A DNA stretch of 64,000 nt, taken from positions 255,433-319,432 of the forward strand of contig NZ_JBHLZU010000011.1 of NCBI RefSeq assembly GCF_042429765.1, read 5' to 3'. The notes below the pieces were generated by a model, which saw only the letters and a program-made list of their open reading frames with translations, ran no database searches and was not told the DNA's origin. A program made the position numbers and the translations under genes. Source of the stretch: Allokutzneria oryzae. Lineage in GTDB: Bacteria > Actinomycetota > Actinomycetes > Mycobacteriales > Pseudonocardiaceae. Positions 16,051-25,852 of this stretch are shown here, in pieces (position 1 is the stretch's first letter; every line of letters begins with the position of its first letter).

Positions 16051-17420
16051 GCGCCAGGACCACGATGACCAAGGTGCGCCAGCGGCTGCTCGGCGTGGCG
16101 CTGCTCGCGATCATCGCGTTGTTCCTGACGTTGACGGTCGCGATCTACCGCAACGCCTTCAGCTCCGACGTGCTCGTGTCGCTGCGCACGGACCGGGTCG
16201 GCAACCAGCTGCTCACCGAGTCCGACGTGAAGGTGCACGGCGTCCTGGTCGGCGAGGTCCGCAGCATCTCCAGCAAGGGTGACGGCGCTGAGCTGCAGCT
16301 GGCCCTGCACCGAGACAAGATCGACCTGATCCCGCGCGGGGTCACCGCGCGCCTGCTGCCCAAGACGTTGTTCGGCGAGCGCTACGTCGCCTTGGTGCCG
16401 CCGCAGCGCGGTGGCGGTGACCATCTCGCGGCCGGTGACGTGATCGCGCAGGACACGTCGAGCTCCGCGGTCGAGCTGGAGCGCGTGCTGTCCAACCTGA
16501 TGCCGGTGTTGCAGGCGGTCCAGCCGCAGAAGCTCGCGAGCACGCTCGGGTCCCTGTCCACGGCCTTGCAGGGCAGGGGAAAGCCGCTCGGCGAGACCCT
16601 GGTCGAGCTCAACGGGTACCTGCGTGAGCTGAACCCGGCGCTGCCGGACCTCAAGGCCGACATCAGCAAGCTCGCCGACGTCAGCGCGGTCTACGACAAG
16701 GCGGCACCCGACCTGTTGCATGCGCTCGCCGACCTGACCGTGACCAGCCGGACCTTGGTGGAGCAGCGGGACAACCTGCAGACGCTCTACGGCACGGTGA
16801 ACGCGGCGTCGGCGGATCTCGGCGGGTTCCTGGCGGCCAACCGCAACAACATCATCGGCGTCACGAAGTCGAGCAGGCCACTGCTGGAGGTGCTCGGCAA
16901 GTACGCGCCGGAGTACCCGTGCCTGCTCAAGAGCCTCGCCGAACTGGAGCCCCGGTTGAGCAAGGCGTTCGGCAAGGGCACCAACGAGCCCGGACTGCAC
17001 ATCACCCTGGAGATCACCGCGAACCGGGGCAAGTACGTGCCGAACCAGGACGAGCCGGAGTACGGCGACAAGCGCGGGCCGCGGTGTTACGACATCCAGC
17101 CGCGGCCCGAGCCGTTCCCGCAGTACCCGCCGGAGGGGCCGGTGAAGGACGGTTCGAAGCCGCCGCCGCCCGCGCGCAACGCCAGTGACGGGCTGACGCT
17201 GCCCACCGGCGAGATCGACGAGAACGGCAACGTCATCCCGGCATCGGCCCCGTCGACCGCCGCCGGTCAGGAGCTCGGCATCGCCAACTCCCCGGCGGAG
17301 CAGCGGTACCTGGCCGCGCTGCTCGCACCCGGCATGGGGCGTTCGCCGCAGCAGGTTCCTGGCTGGAGCGGCATCCTGCTCGGGCCGATGCTGAGAGGGA
17401 CGGAGGTGACCCTGAGGTGA
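16047..17420 (+). CDS. Mce family protein A
   Basis: A 457-residue MlaD-domain protein, first of six Mce subunits thought to form a hydrophobic tube from the membrane towards the cell envelope for lipid uptake. An N-terminal anchor (LLGVALLAIIALFLTLTVAIY) is followed by the MlaD domain, including VGEVRSISSKGDGAELQL and LFGERYVALV. A long helical region then leads to a Pro-rich C-terminal tail. The ATG overlaps yrbEB by 4 bp. Confidence 0.93.
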   Translation: MSARTTMTKVRQRLLGVALLAIIALFLTLTVAIYRNAFSSDVLVSLRTDRVGNQLLTESDVKVHGVLVGEVRSISSKGDGAELQLALHRDKIDLIPRGVTARLLPKTLFGERYVALVPPQRGGGDHLAAGDVIAQDTSSSAVELERVLSNLMPVLQAVQPQKLASTLGSLSTALQGRGKPLGETLVELNGYLRELNPALPDLKADISKLADVSAVYDKAAPDLLHALADLTVTSRTLVEQRDNLQTLYGTVNAASADLGGFLAANRNNIIGVTKSSRPLLEVLGKYAPEYPCLLKSLAELEPRLSKAFGKGTNEPGLHITLEITANRGKYVPNQDEPEYGDKRGPRCYDIQPRPEPFPQYPPEGPVKDGSKPPPPARNASDGLTLPTGEIDENGNVIPASAPSTAAGQELGIANSPAEQRYLAALLAPGMGRSPQQVPGWSGILLGPMLRGTEVTLR

Positions 17421-18439
17421 GGGGACTCGCCGGACCGCTGACGAAGCTCGTCATCTTCGCCACGGTCACCGTGCTGGCGACCGCGTTGCTGGCCATCACG
17501 ATCGCCAACGTGGACCTGCGCGGAGCCACCGAGTACAGCGCGCGGTTCACCGACGCCACCTCGGTCAACGAGGGCGACGACGTGCGCATCGCGGGTGTGC
17601 GTGTCGGCGAGGTGCGCAGCGTCAGCGTCGCCGACCGCCGGCTCGCGGAGGTGCGCTTCACCGTCACCACCGGCCGCAAGCTGCCCGAGTCCGTCACCGC
17701 GACGATCAAGTACCGCAACCTCGTCGGCCAGCGCTACATCGCGCTCGACCGCGGCGCGGGCGGCACGGGCGAGCTGCAGGAGGGCGCGACGATCCCGGTG
17801 GAGCGCACGCGGCCCGCGCTGGACCTGACCTCGTTGTTCAACGGCTTCAAGCCGCTGTTCCAGGCGCTCAACCCCGCTGACGTGAACAAGCTGTCCTACG
17901 AGATCATCCAGGTGCTGCAGGGCGAGGGCGGCACGGTGCAGAGCCTGCTGTCGCACACGGCGTCGCTGACGTCGACGATCGCGAGCAAGGACAAGGTGAT
18001 CGGTGAGGTCATCGGCAACCTCAACGACGTGCTGGGCACCGTGAACCAGCGCGACGCGCAGCTGTCCGGACTGGTGATCTCCTTGCAGCAACTGGTTTCC
18101 GGGCTCGCCAAGGACCGGGAGCCCATCGGCAAGGCGGTCACCGCCCTCGCCGACCTCACCGACACGACCGCCGGGCTGCTGACCGAGGTGCGAGCGCCGC
18201 TGCGCAACGACATCGCGGAGCTGGGCAAGCTGTCCAAGACCCTCGGTGACAGCAACGACATCGTCGAGGGGGTGCTCCAGCGGATGCCGAACAAGCTGGA
18301 GACGATCACCCGCACCGCGACCTACGGCTCGTGGTTCAACTTCTTCCTGTGCGGGGCCTCCGGTGAGGTCGCGCTCCCGGTGGTCGGCAAGGTCGCCGTC
18401 CCGGTCCTGCCGCCGACGCAGCCGAGGTGTCGCCCGTGA
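17417..18439 (+). CDS. Mce family protein B
   Basis: A 340-residue Mce protein. A membrane anchor (LVIFATVTVLATALLAITIA) precedes the MlaD domain with NEGDDVRIAGVRVGEVRSV and YRNLVGQRYIAL. A long helical stretch and a C-terminal NFFLCGASGE segment are typical of MceB. GTG at 17417 overlaps the previous gene by 4 bp (GTGA). It is the second subunit of the hetero-hexameric tube. Confidence 0.93.
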   Translation: MRGLAGPLTKLVIFATVTVLATALLAITIANVDLRGATEYSARFTDATSVNEGDDVRIAGVRVGEVRSVSVADRRLAEVRFTVTTGRKLPESVTATIKYRNLVGQRYIALDRGAGGTGELQEGATIPVERTRPALDLTSLFNGFKPLFQALNPADVNKLSYEIIQVLQGEGGTVQSLLSHTASLTSTIASKDKVIGEVIGNLNDVLGTVNQRDAQLSGLVISLQQLVSGLAKDREPIGKAVTALADLTDTTAGLLTEVRAPLRNDIAELGKLSKTLGDSNDIVEGVLQRMPNKLETITRTATYGSWFNFFLCGASGEVALPVVGKVAVPVLPPTQPRCRP

Positions 18440-19419
18440 AGCCCTTCCGCGAGCGCAACCCCGTCACCATCGGCGCGGCCGGACTGGTGGTGATCGTGCT
18501 CGGCCTGCTCACCGCGTTCTTCGCCGAGGACCTGCCGATCATCGGCGGGGGCACCACGTACAGGGCGCACTTCGCCGAGGCGGGCGGCCTGCGCGACGGC
18601 GACGAGGTGCGCGTCGCCGGGGTGAAGGTCGGCAAGGTCACCGACATCGCGCTGGAGGGCGACCACGTGCTGGTGTCCTTCCGGGTGGACGACGCCTGGA
18701 TCGGGGACCGCACCTCGGCCGCCATCAAGATCAAGACCTTGCTCGGCCAGAAGTTCCTCGCACTGGACCCGCAGGGCGGTGCGGCCCAGCGGCCGAGCGA
18801 GGCGATCCCGCGAGAGCGCACCATCGCTCCCTACGACGTCACCGAGGCGTTCACCGGGCTGGCCACCACGCTCACCGAGATCGACACCAACCAGCTCGCC
18901 GCGAGCTTCCGGGTCATCACCGACACCTTCCGCGACACCCCGGACGAGGTGCGGGGCGCGCTGGACGGGCTCTCCGCGCTGTCGAAGACGATCTCCACGC
19001 GGGACCAGCAGCTGGCGACGCTGCTGCGCAACACCAACCAGATCAGCAAGACCGTCTCCGACCGCAACGCCGAGTTCGAGAAGCTGCTCGGCGACGGCAA
19101 CAAGCTGCTCGACGAGATCCGCAAGCGCCGCGACGCCATCAGGAACCTGCTGACCGGCACCCGGAACCTGTCCAAGGAGCTCCAGGGCTTGGTTGCGGAC
19201 AACAAGGCCCAGCTGCGGCCCGCGCTGGAGCAGCTGGAGCGGGTCACCTCGATGCTCGACCGCAACCAGGACAGCCTCGGCAGGAGCATCCAGCTGATGG
19301 CGCCGTTCGTGCGGGTCTTCGCCAACACCCTCGGCAACGGCCGCTGGTTCGACACCTACATCTGCGGCCTGCTACCGCCGTCGATCGGCCCGATCAACCC
19401 GGAGGGGTGTCGCCCATGA
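18436..19419 (+). CDS. Mce family protein C
   Basis: A 327-residue Mce protein. GTG at 18436 is preferred over GTG at 18427 because a GAGGTG SD lies 6 nt upstream and it gives the 4-bp GTGA overlap used across the operon. The product then begins VKPFRERNPV, the common MceC start. An anchor helix, the MlaD motif RDGDEVRVAGVKVGKV, a long helix and the C-terminal FDTYICGLLPP are visible. Confidence 0.92.
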   Translation: MKPFRERNPVTIGAAGLVVIVLGLLTAFFAEDLPIIGGGTTYRAHFAEAGGLRDGDEVRVAGVKVGKVTDIALEGDHVLVSFRVDDAWIGDRTSAAIKIKTLLGQKFLALDPQGGAAQRPSEAIPRERTIAPYDVTEAFTGLATTLTEIDTNQLAASFRVITDTFRDTPDEVRGALDGLSALSKTISTRDQQLATLLRNTNQISKTVSDRNAEFEKLLGDGNKLLDEIRKRRDAIRNLLTGTRNLSKELQGLVADNKAQLRPALEQLERVTSMLDRNQDSLGRSIQLMAPFVRVFANTLGNGRWFDTYICGLLPPSIGPINPEGCRP

Positions 19420-20663
19420 GCCCTTCTGCGAGCAAGCTGAGCAACGACCTGGCGCGCCTCGTCGCCTTCCTGTGCGTCGTCGCGCTCGTCATCACTGCGG
19501 GCATCTGGTTCGTTTTCCTTCGCACACAAGGCAAACGCGTCACCGCGTACTTCTCCGCCGGAGTGGGTGTTTACGTGGGCGGTGATGTCCGGGTGCTCGG
19601 CGTCCGCGTCGGTCAGGTCGAGAAGATCGAGCCGCAGGGCCGTGTGGTGAAGGTCGACTTCCGGGTGGACGACGGTGTCGACGTCCCGGCCAACGCGCAG
19701 GCGGTCGTCGTCAACCCCGCCGTGGTGAGCGACCGCTACGTCCAGCTCGCTCCTGCCTACACCGGCGGCGACAGGCTGGCAGACGGAGCGGTGATCCCGC
19801 GCGAGCGCACTGCGACGCCCGTCGAGCTCGACGAGGTCTACGCCAGCCTGGACAAGCTCACCACCGCGTTGGGCCCCAAGGGCGCGAACGCCGACGGTGC
19901 CTTGTCGCAGCTGTTGGACACCGCGGCCAAGAACCTCGACGGCAACGGCAAGAAGCTCGGCGACACCATCAGAAACCTCGGTGCCGCAACGGAAACCCTC
20001 TCCGACTCGCGTCAGGACCTGTTCGGGACCGTTGACGGGCTGCAGAAGTTCACCACGATGCTGGCGGGCAACGACGCCCAGGTCCGGCGGTTCACCGACC
20101 AGCTCGCCGACGTCAGCAAGTTCCTCGCCGACGAGCGCAAGAACCTCGGTGCGTCGCTGACCGAGCTGGCCACCGCGCTCGGCACGGTCCAGGGGTTCAT
20201 CAAGGACAACCGGGACAAGCTCAAGTCCAATGTGGACAAGCTGAGCGGGATCACGAAGGTCCTCGTCGACCAGCGCGCCGCCCTCGCCGAGGTGCTCGAC
20301 GTCGGCCCGCTCGCGCTGGGCAACCTGCAGAACTCCTACAACGCGGCGTCAGGGACCCTGGACACCAGGGCGCACCTCAACGAGCTGACCGAGCCACCGA
20401 TCGTGATGGTCTGCAAGCTGGTCAGGCAGACCACGCCGAAGCAGCTCCCGCAGCTGCTCGCCGACACCTGCGACAAGCTCGCCCCGGTCGTCGACGGGGT
20501 GGTGAAGCTGCCCAGCGTCTCCGAGGTGATCCAGTCGCTCCAGCAGGGCCGCCTGCCCTCGCTGCCGATCCCGCTGTTGTCGCCGTCGGTGCGCGGCTCC
20601 GGGCAACCCGGCCAGGGCACTCCCGCCGTTCCGTCCGCCCCGCCCTCGGGAGGTGGACGATGA
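19416..20663 (+). CDS. Mce family protein D
   Basis: A 415-residue Mce protein. An N-terminal helix (LVAFLCVVALVITAGIWFVFL) anchors the MlaD domain (GGDVRVLGVRVGQVEKI, VVSDRYVQLAPAY). A long region of predicted coiled helix follows, and the tail is Pro/Gly/Ser-rich. The ATG at 19416 overlaps mceC by 4 bp after a GGAGGGG SD. Confidence 0.93.
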   Translation: MSPSASKLSNDLARLVAFLCVVALVITAGIWFVFLRTQGKRVTAYFSAGVGVYVGGDVRVLGVRVGQVEKIEPQGRVVKVDFRVDDGVDVPANAQAVVVNPAVVSDRYVQLAPAYTGGDRLADGAVIPRERTATPVELDEVYASLDKLTTALGPKGANADGALSQLLDTAAKNLDGNGKKLGDTIRNLGAATETLSDSRQDLFGTVDGLQKFTTMLAGNDAQVRRFTDQLADVSKFLADERKNLGASLTELATALGTVQGFIKDNRDKLKSNVDKLSGITKVLVDQRAALAEVLDVGPLALGNLQNSYNAASGTLDTRAHLNELTEPPIVMVCKLVRQTTPKQLPQLLADTCDKLAPVVDGVVKLPSVSEVIQSLQQGRLPSLPIPLLSPSVRGSGQPGQGTPAVPSAPPSGGGR

Positions 20664-21877
20664 AGCGCCGAACGGGTGTCGTCGCCGCCTTGGCCGTGGT
20701 CGCGTTCAGCGTGAGCGGTTGCGGGCTCGGTGAGTTCGGCGGTCTCTACACCATGCCGCTGCCGGGCGGCGCCGACCTGGGTGACCGGCCGTACCAGGTG
20801 AAGGTGCAGTTCCGGGACGTGCTCGACCTGGTCCCTCAGGCGTCGGTGAAGGTCAACGACGTGCCGGTCGGCCGAGTGGAGGGCGTCGAGCTGGCCCCGG
20901 ACGGCTGGACCGCGATGGTCACGTTGTCGGTCAACGGCGACGTGGTGCTGCCCGCCAACTCCGACGCCAGGTTGCGCCAGTCCAGCCTGCTCGGCGAGAA
21001 GTTCGTCGAGCTCGCCGCGCCGCCCAAGGGCCGCGAGACCGGCAGGCTGGCCAACGGCGCCCAGATCCCGATCGAGCGCACCAACCGCAACCCCGAGGTC
21101 GAAGAGGTCTTCGGCGCGCTGTCGATGCTGCTCAACGGCGGTGGGGTCGCCAAGCTCCAGGACATCACCAAGGAGCTCAACGCCGCGATGTCCGGCAACG
21201 AGCCGCAGCTGCGGTCGCTGCTGTCCAACGTGAACACGCTGGCGAAGGACCTCGACGGCCACCGCAACGAGATCACCAGGGCGCTCGACGGTGTGAACCG
21301 GCTGTCGGCGACGTTGTCCGGCCAGCGCGGCAACATCGAGACGACGCTGAAGGACCTCTCCCCGGGCATCAAGGTCCTCGCCGACCAGCGCGAGCAGCTG
21401 GTCGGCATGCTGACCGGCCTGGACAAGCTCTCCGGGGTCGCCACCGACGTGATCAACCGCAGCAAGCAGGACCTGGTCGCCGACCTCAAGGCGCTGACCC
21501 CGACGCTGAAGAAGCTGGCGGAGGCGGGCACTAACCTGCCGAAGTCCTTCGAGCTGCTGCTGACCTTCCCGTTCCCGGACGCGGCCGTTGCCGGGATCAA
21601 GGGCGACTACACCAACCTCTACGCCAAGCTCGACCTGGACCTCGGCAACATCCTGGACAACCTGGGCAGATCGCGGCAGCCGCTGATCCAGCTGCCGATC
21701 CCCGGGCTCAACGGCCAGCAGCAGACCGACCCCAACCCGCTGCCCAGGCTGCCCTTGCAGCTGCCGGGGCTCGGCGGGCAACAGCAGAGCACCCCGCAGC
21801 CCGGCCAGGGCGGTCAGCCCGGCGGCGGCGGGATCCTGGGCGGCCTGCTCGGCGGACTCCTCGGAGGTGGACGCTAG
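20660..21877 (+). CDS. Mce family lipoprotein E (LprN-like)
   Basis: A 405-residue Mce protein with a lipoprotein signal peptide: the lipobox FSVSGC ends at Cys21, so it is probably lipid-anchored, as expected for the E subunit. The MlaD domain includes ASVKVNDVPVGRVEGVEL and SSLLGEKFVEL. The C-terminus is a Gly/Gln/Pro-rich low-complexity tail. The ATG overlaps mceD by 4 bp after GGAGGTGGACG. Confidence 0.93.
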   Translation: MKRRTGVVAALAVVAFSVSGCGLGEFGGLYTMPLPGGADLGDRPYQVKVQFRDVLDLVPQASVKVNDVPVGRVEGVELAPDGWTAMVTLSVNGDVVLPANSDARLRQSSLLGEKFVELAAPPKGRETGRLANGAQIPIERTNRNPEVEEVFGALSMLLNGGGVAKLQDITKELNAAMSGNEPQLRSLLSNVNTLAKDLDGHRNEITRALDGVNRLSATLSGQRGNIETTLKDLSPGIKVLADQREQLVGMLTGLDKLSGVATDVINRSKQDLVADLKALTPTLKKLAEAGTNLPKSFELLLTFPFPDAAVAGIKGDYTNLYAKLDLDLGNILDNLGRSRQPLIQLPIPGLNGQQQTDPNPLPRLPLQLPGLGGQQQSTPQPGQGGQPGGGGILGGLLGGLLGGGR

Positions 21878-23140
21878 ATGCTGACCCGCAGAGCAAGGTT
21901 GCAGCTCATCGGCTTCGTGCTCATCGCGCTGGTGGGCGTGAGCTACGCGGGCGCGCGCTACGCCGGGCTGGACCGGCTCTTCGGTCCGCGCGGCTACGTC
22001 GTGACCATGGAGCTGGCCGACTCCGGCGGCATCTTCACCAACGCCGAGGTCACCTACCGGGGCGTCGCGGTCGGCCGGGTCGGTCCGCTGCGGCTGACCG
22101 CGGAAGGCGTCGAGGTCCAGCTCGACATCGACTCCTCGGCCGCGAAGATCCCGACCGACGTCGAGGCCGTGGTGACCAACCGGTCCGCGGTCGGCGAGCA
22201 GTACGTCGACCTGCGCCCGAGGTCCGACGAGGGGCCGTTCCTCGCGGAGGGCTCGGTGATCCGCCGCGAGCAGAGCAAGACCCCGCTGCCGGTGCAGACG
22301 CTCCTCGGCAACCTGGACAGCCTGGCCTCGTCGGTCCCGACGGAGTCGCTGCGCACCGTCGTCGACCAGCTCGGCACCGCCTTCGACGGCCGGGGCCCGG
22401 ACCTCCAGCGGCTGCTCGACACCGCGCGCTCCTTCACCGGCGATGCGGTCAAGCACCTCCCGCAGACGCTGCAGCTGCTCCGCGACGGCCGTACGGTGCT
22501 GGACACCCAGAGCGCCAAGGGCTCGGCGATCACCGACTTCAGCCGTGACCTGCGCCTGCTCGCCGACCAGCTGAAGACCTCCGACCCCGACCTGCGCAAC
22601 CTGATCACCACCGCCCCCGGTGCGGCGGAGCAGGTCAGCGGTGTCGTGCGGGAGTCCGGCCAGGGCCTGTCGGAGACCATCGCGAACCTGCTCACCACGG
22701 CCAACGTGGCGCTGCCCCGCAAGAACGGCATCGAGCAACTGCTCGTGACCTACCCGCTGGTGGTCGGTGGCGCGTTCACCGTCGCGCCGGGCGACGGCAC
22801 CGCCCACTTCGGCCTCGCGCTGAACTTCTTCGACCCGCCCGCCTGCGTGAAGGGCTACGAGACCACGAAGCGCCGCACCGGCGCGGACACCGGTGCGGCC
22901 CCGCTCAACACGCAGGCGTACTGCGCGGAGGGGCCTGGCAGCCCGGTCACCGTGCGCGGCGCGCAGAACGCGCCGTACGGCGGCAAACCGGTCAGCCCAC
23001 CGCCCGTCCCGGGCGTCGGCACCGGCGGAACCCCGTCGACCCAGGTCGTCCAGCAGCCCGGTGGCCTGCTCGACCTGCTCAAGACGACCGGGCTGAACGG
23101 CCCGTCGAGCCTCGGCCAGCTGTTCGGCCTGCCGGGCTGA
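21878..23140 (+). CDS. Mce family protein F
   Basis: A 420-residue Mce protein and the last of the six subunits. The N-terminal anchor is LQLIGFVLIALVGVSYAGARY and the MlaD domain contains TNAEVTYRGVAVGRVGPLRL and SAVGEQYVDLRP. A helical region and a Pro/Gly tail follow. The ATG directly abuts the mceE stop, with GGAGGTGG as SD. Confidence 0.93.
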   Translation: MLTRRARLQLIGFVLIALVGVSYAGARYAGLDRLFGPRGYVVTMELADSGGIFTNAEVTYRGVAVGRVGPLRLTAEGVEVQLDIDSSAAKIPTDVEAVVTNRSAVGEQYVDLRPRSDEGPFLAEGSVIRREQSKTPLPVQTLLGNLDSLASSVPTESLRTVVDQLGTAFDGRGPDLQRLLDTARSFTGDAVKHLPQTLQLLRDGRTVLDTQSAKGSAITDFSRDLRLLADQLKTSDPDLRNLITTAPGAAEQVSGVVRESGQGLSETIANLLTTANVALPRKNGIEQLLVTYPLVVGGAFTVAPGDGTAHFGLALNFFDPPACVKGYETTKRRTGADTGAAPLNTQAYCAEGPGSPVTVRGAQNAPYGGKPVSPPPVPGVGTGGTPSTQVVQQPGGLLDLLKTTGLNGPSSLGQLFGLPG

Positions 23141-23170
23141 GACCGGTTCATCCCCCTACCCTGGAGCGCC

Positions 23171-23734
23171 ATGGACGACCGCGAACCGACTCGCGAAGCC
23201 GACCCCGGCCCACCGCAGCACCGGCGGATCGTGCTGTGGATCAGCGCGGGCCTCGCCGCGGCGTCGGTGCTGGCCGCCGCCTGGTTCGGGGTGTCGTGGC
23301 TGCGGCTCTCCGGCGACGAGTCGGTGGAGTTCGCCCAGCAGCGCGAAGAGGTGTCCACGGTCGGCCAGCAGGCGATCGTCAACTTCAACACCCTCGACTA
23401 CCGCAACTTCGACGCGATGATCGCCCGCTGGCAGGAGGCGTCCACCGGCGCGCTCCAGGAGGGCGTCGTCGCGGACAAGGACAGAGCCCGCAAGGAGCTC
23501 GAACAGCTCAAGCAGGTCACCACCGCCAAGGTGCTCGACGCGGCCGTGACCTCACTGGACACCCGCGCGGGCAAGGCGACGATCATGACCGTGGTCGAGC
23601 GCATGGTGACCCTGGCAGATCAGCCGGCGGTCCCGCTGCGCTTCCGCTTCCTCGCGGAGCTGACCAAGACCGACACCGGCTGGAAGCTCAACGCGCTCGC
23701 CCCGGTCAAGGTGCAGGCCGGAGGTGCCTCATGA
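23171..23734 (+). CDS. Mce-associated membrane protein
   Basis: A 187-residue protein with one N-terminal membrane helix (IVLWISAGLAAASVLAAAWFG) and an exported domain of about 130 residues. Mas proteins downstream of mceF have this build and are thought to stabilise or assist the Mce tube. It starts 30 bp after mceF and overlaps the next gene by 4 bp, so it belongs to the same operon. Confidence 0.85.
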   Translation: MDDREPTREADPGPPQHRRIVLWISAGLAAASVLAAAWFGVSWLRLSGDESVEFAQQREEVSTVGQQAIVNFNTLDYRNFDAMIARWQEASTGALQEGVVADKDRARKELEQLKQVTTAKVLDAAVTSLDTRAGKATIMTVVERMVTLADQPAVPLRFRFLAELTKTDTGWKLNALAPVKVQAGGAS

Positions 23735-24561
23735 CCCCGCCCCGTCGCTCCCGCCCCACTCCCGCCCCGCGCAAGCGCCACGTCGCGGGTACCCGGAGCC
23801 GCCCGGCGGCCGCGCCCCGCCCGGAGCCCGCCCAGGCACCGGAGGAGCCGCGCGACGAACCCGTCGCCGAGAACGCCCAGGTCGTCGAGGTCGAGGCCGC
23901 CGAGACTGTCGAACCCGTCGAGACCGTCGCTCCCGCGGTGATCGAGTCCGCGCCCGAGTCCAAGCCCCGCGCGAAGCACGCGGCACCCGAGCCGGAGCCG
24001 GAACAGCCCGAATCAGAGCCGGAGACGTCCGAGCCCGCACCGGCGGGGGAGGAACGCCCCTGGTGGATGCTGCCCGCGGCCCTGGTCGCCGTGGCCGTGG
24101 TCTTCGCCGCGCTCGCGGTGTGGTTCGCGGCGGGCGCGGCCAACGAGCGCGCGGCGAGCGGGGTCGACAACCGGGCACTGGTCGACACCGGCGTCACCAC
24201 CGAGGTGGCCGGCCAGGTCACGACGGCGGTCCAGTCGGTGTTCTCGCTGGACTACGCGGACATGGGCAAGGCGGAGCGCACCGCGAAGGACGTGCTCACC
24301 GGCAAGGCGGTGGAGCAGTACAACGCCCTCTTCGCCGAGGTCCGCAAGCTCGCGCCCGAGCAGAAGATCGTGCTCACCACGACGACGAGACAGGTCGGCG
24401 TGAAGTCGGTCGAAGGCGATCGCGCGCTGGTCCTGGTCTTCGCCGACCAGCACGTCGAACGCACCGCCGACGGTCGCCGCGAGGACGTCCCGGTCCAGGT
24501 CACCCTCACCACCGAGCGCATCGACGGCCGCTGGCGCATCAGCGACATCGTCCTGCGCTGA
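23731..24561 (+). CDS. Mce-associated membrane protein with long acidic Pro/Glu-rich N-terminus
   Basis: A 276-residue protein. Residues 1-110 are a low-complexity cytoplasmic tail rich in Arg, then Glu/Pro. One membrane helix follows (WWMLPAALVAVAVVFAALAVW), then an exported domain with the Mas-type ending (ERIDGRWRISDIVLR). ATG at 23731 overlaps the previous stop. It closes the mce operon; the convergent gene follows 6 bp later. Confidence 0.83.
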   Translation: MTPPRRSRPTPAPRKRHVAGTRSRPAAAPRPEPAQAPEEPRDEPVAENAQVVEVEAAETVEPVETVAPAVIESAPESKPRAKHAAPEPEPEQPESEPETSEPAPAGEERPWWMLPAALVAVAVVFAALAVWFAAGAANERAASGVDNRALVDTGVTTEVAGQVTTAVQSVFSLDYADMGKAERTAKDVLTGKAVEQYNALFAEVRKLAPEQKIVLTTTTRQVGVKSVEGDRALVLVFADQHVERTADGRREDVPVQVTLTTERIDGRWRISDIVLR

Positions 24562-24567
24562 CCGGGG

Positions 24568-24879
24568 TCATCTGAGCAACCACTCCATCAGTACGCCCAC
24601 CGCGATACCGGACAGGGTGATGACTCCTGCGATCGCCGAATTCCTGGAGAGGTCCTGCGTCGTTTCGCCCCATCGGGCAAGGACACCGAAGTAGCCACCC
24701 ACGACCCATATCGCTCCCATGGTGACGCCGGTGATCGTGGCTGCGATGTTCTCCAGGTCGGTGAGAGCCAGCACGATCAGAAAAATGCCGTAGATGCCGA
24801 AGATTATCGATCCTACGGCTGAGGTCTTGTTAAGACCGTCCCCTTCGGAATCTTGGCGGTTTGAGCGCTGCGGGGTCAT
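24568..24879 (-). CDS. Small hypothetical membrane protein
   Basis: A 103-residue protein with three likely membrane helices (SIIFGIYGIFLIVLAL, ITGVTMGAIWVVGGYFG, IAGVITLSGIAVGVLMEWLL). The start is ATG at 24879; a GTG at 24903 would add 8 residues. Neither has a clear SD. Base composition is lower in GC than the mce operon, suggesting separate origin. No function is recognisable. Confidence 0.65.
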   Translation of the reverse strand: MTPQRSNRQDSEGDGLNKTSAVGSIIFGIYGIFLIVLALTDLENIAATITGVTMGAIWVVGGYFGVLARWGETTQDLSRNSAIAGVITLSGIAVGVLMEWLLR

Positions 24880-24921
24880 GGCGTGATAGTACGTGTGCCG
24901 CACGTATGCCTAAGGGGGAAA

Positions 24922-25851
24922 CTGAATTTTTGGGTAGACCCCGGACAGGTCGCTTCCTACGGCTCTCAGGTGGGTCGGGCGGCTGAACACGCCAAAGCGG
25001 CGAAAGACTACGCGAACAAGAACTGCGACCTCACCGGCGTGACATCCTGGCCAGCTGCTTTCTTCCAGAAGGCCTTGGTGGGGCGCAACGCGATCCTTCC
25101 CCGGGTCCGAGCGAACCTCGAGCGAGGGGAACAGGTGCTCGCTGCTGCCAATTCCGGCCTGGGCGCGGCGGCGGCCTCTACCGACGCCTCGACCGGGCAA
25201 GCGCCGAGCGGCTGGACGCCACCTATCCGGACGCATCGGTGCAACCACGGTCAAAGCCTGGGGATCCGAACGCCCAGGGGCCGATAGCCCCCTGCGCCGA
25301 CCGCGAGGATCCGAGGCGGCACCTCGTTCCTCCCGCCAAGCCGAAGGAGTTCACCGATCCACTCAAGCTCTACAACGACTGCTGGCAACCTGAGGTGGGG
25401 ATTGCAGCCCGTGGATGCCAGGTGGGACGGGAAAGCAGCCGAATCCGCGTTCGGCTACTTCGACTACACGATCCGTGCACTGGAGTCGCAGGCAGCGGCA
25501 CTTCAGAAGCTCCACGAGGAGTACCTGCTCGTCGCTGAGACCGTGTGGCATTGTGCCAAAGCTACGGCCGATATCCTGAAGGGTATCCTTGATCGTCTCG
25601 TCGTGCTGGGTCTCACATTGATGGTTGCCCCGTTTATCGCTTCAAGTGGAGCTGGGGTTTTTGTCAGCTTGGGGCTGGGTGCCTTCCAATGCGCCAAAAT
25701 CATCAGCTTGTGGGGAGAAGCGACACAGTTGATGACCAAAGTGCAGAACGTTCTCCACAGCTCCATCGGCGTCATGCAGAGCATGGCGAACGACCCAGCC
25801 TTCACCACGATGAAGATGCCCGTCATCGACTATCGGCATCCGGGAGCGTGA
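24922..25851 (+). pseudogene. Broken type VII secretion-associated (WXG/PPE-like) gene
   Basis: Three in-order fragments in changing frames read as one long T7SS protein. Fragment 1 (from CTG 24922, after AAGGGGGAAA) is an EspC-like N-terminus: WVDPGQVASYGSQVGRAAEH. Near 25175 the frame shifts by one base into YRRLDRASAERLDATYPDAS. Near 25395 it changes again, apparently with loss of about 100 codons, into LQPVDARWDGKAAESAFGYF, which holds the WxG-type turn, and on through a hydrophobic GLGAFQCAKIISLWGEATQL region. Intact actinomycete relatives recalled by pattern have all three parts in one frame. The region is lower in GC than its neighbours. The fragments are seen; the repair is inferred. 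Confidence 0.65.
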
Positions 25852-25852
25852 C

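Noticed and set aside
18427..18436. GTG at 18427 as the start of mceC
   Set aside because: The GAGGTG SD for GTG 18436 overlaps this codon, and all other mce junctions use 4-bp overlaps.
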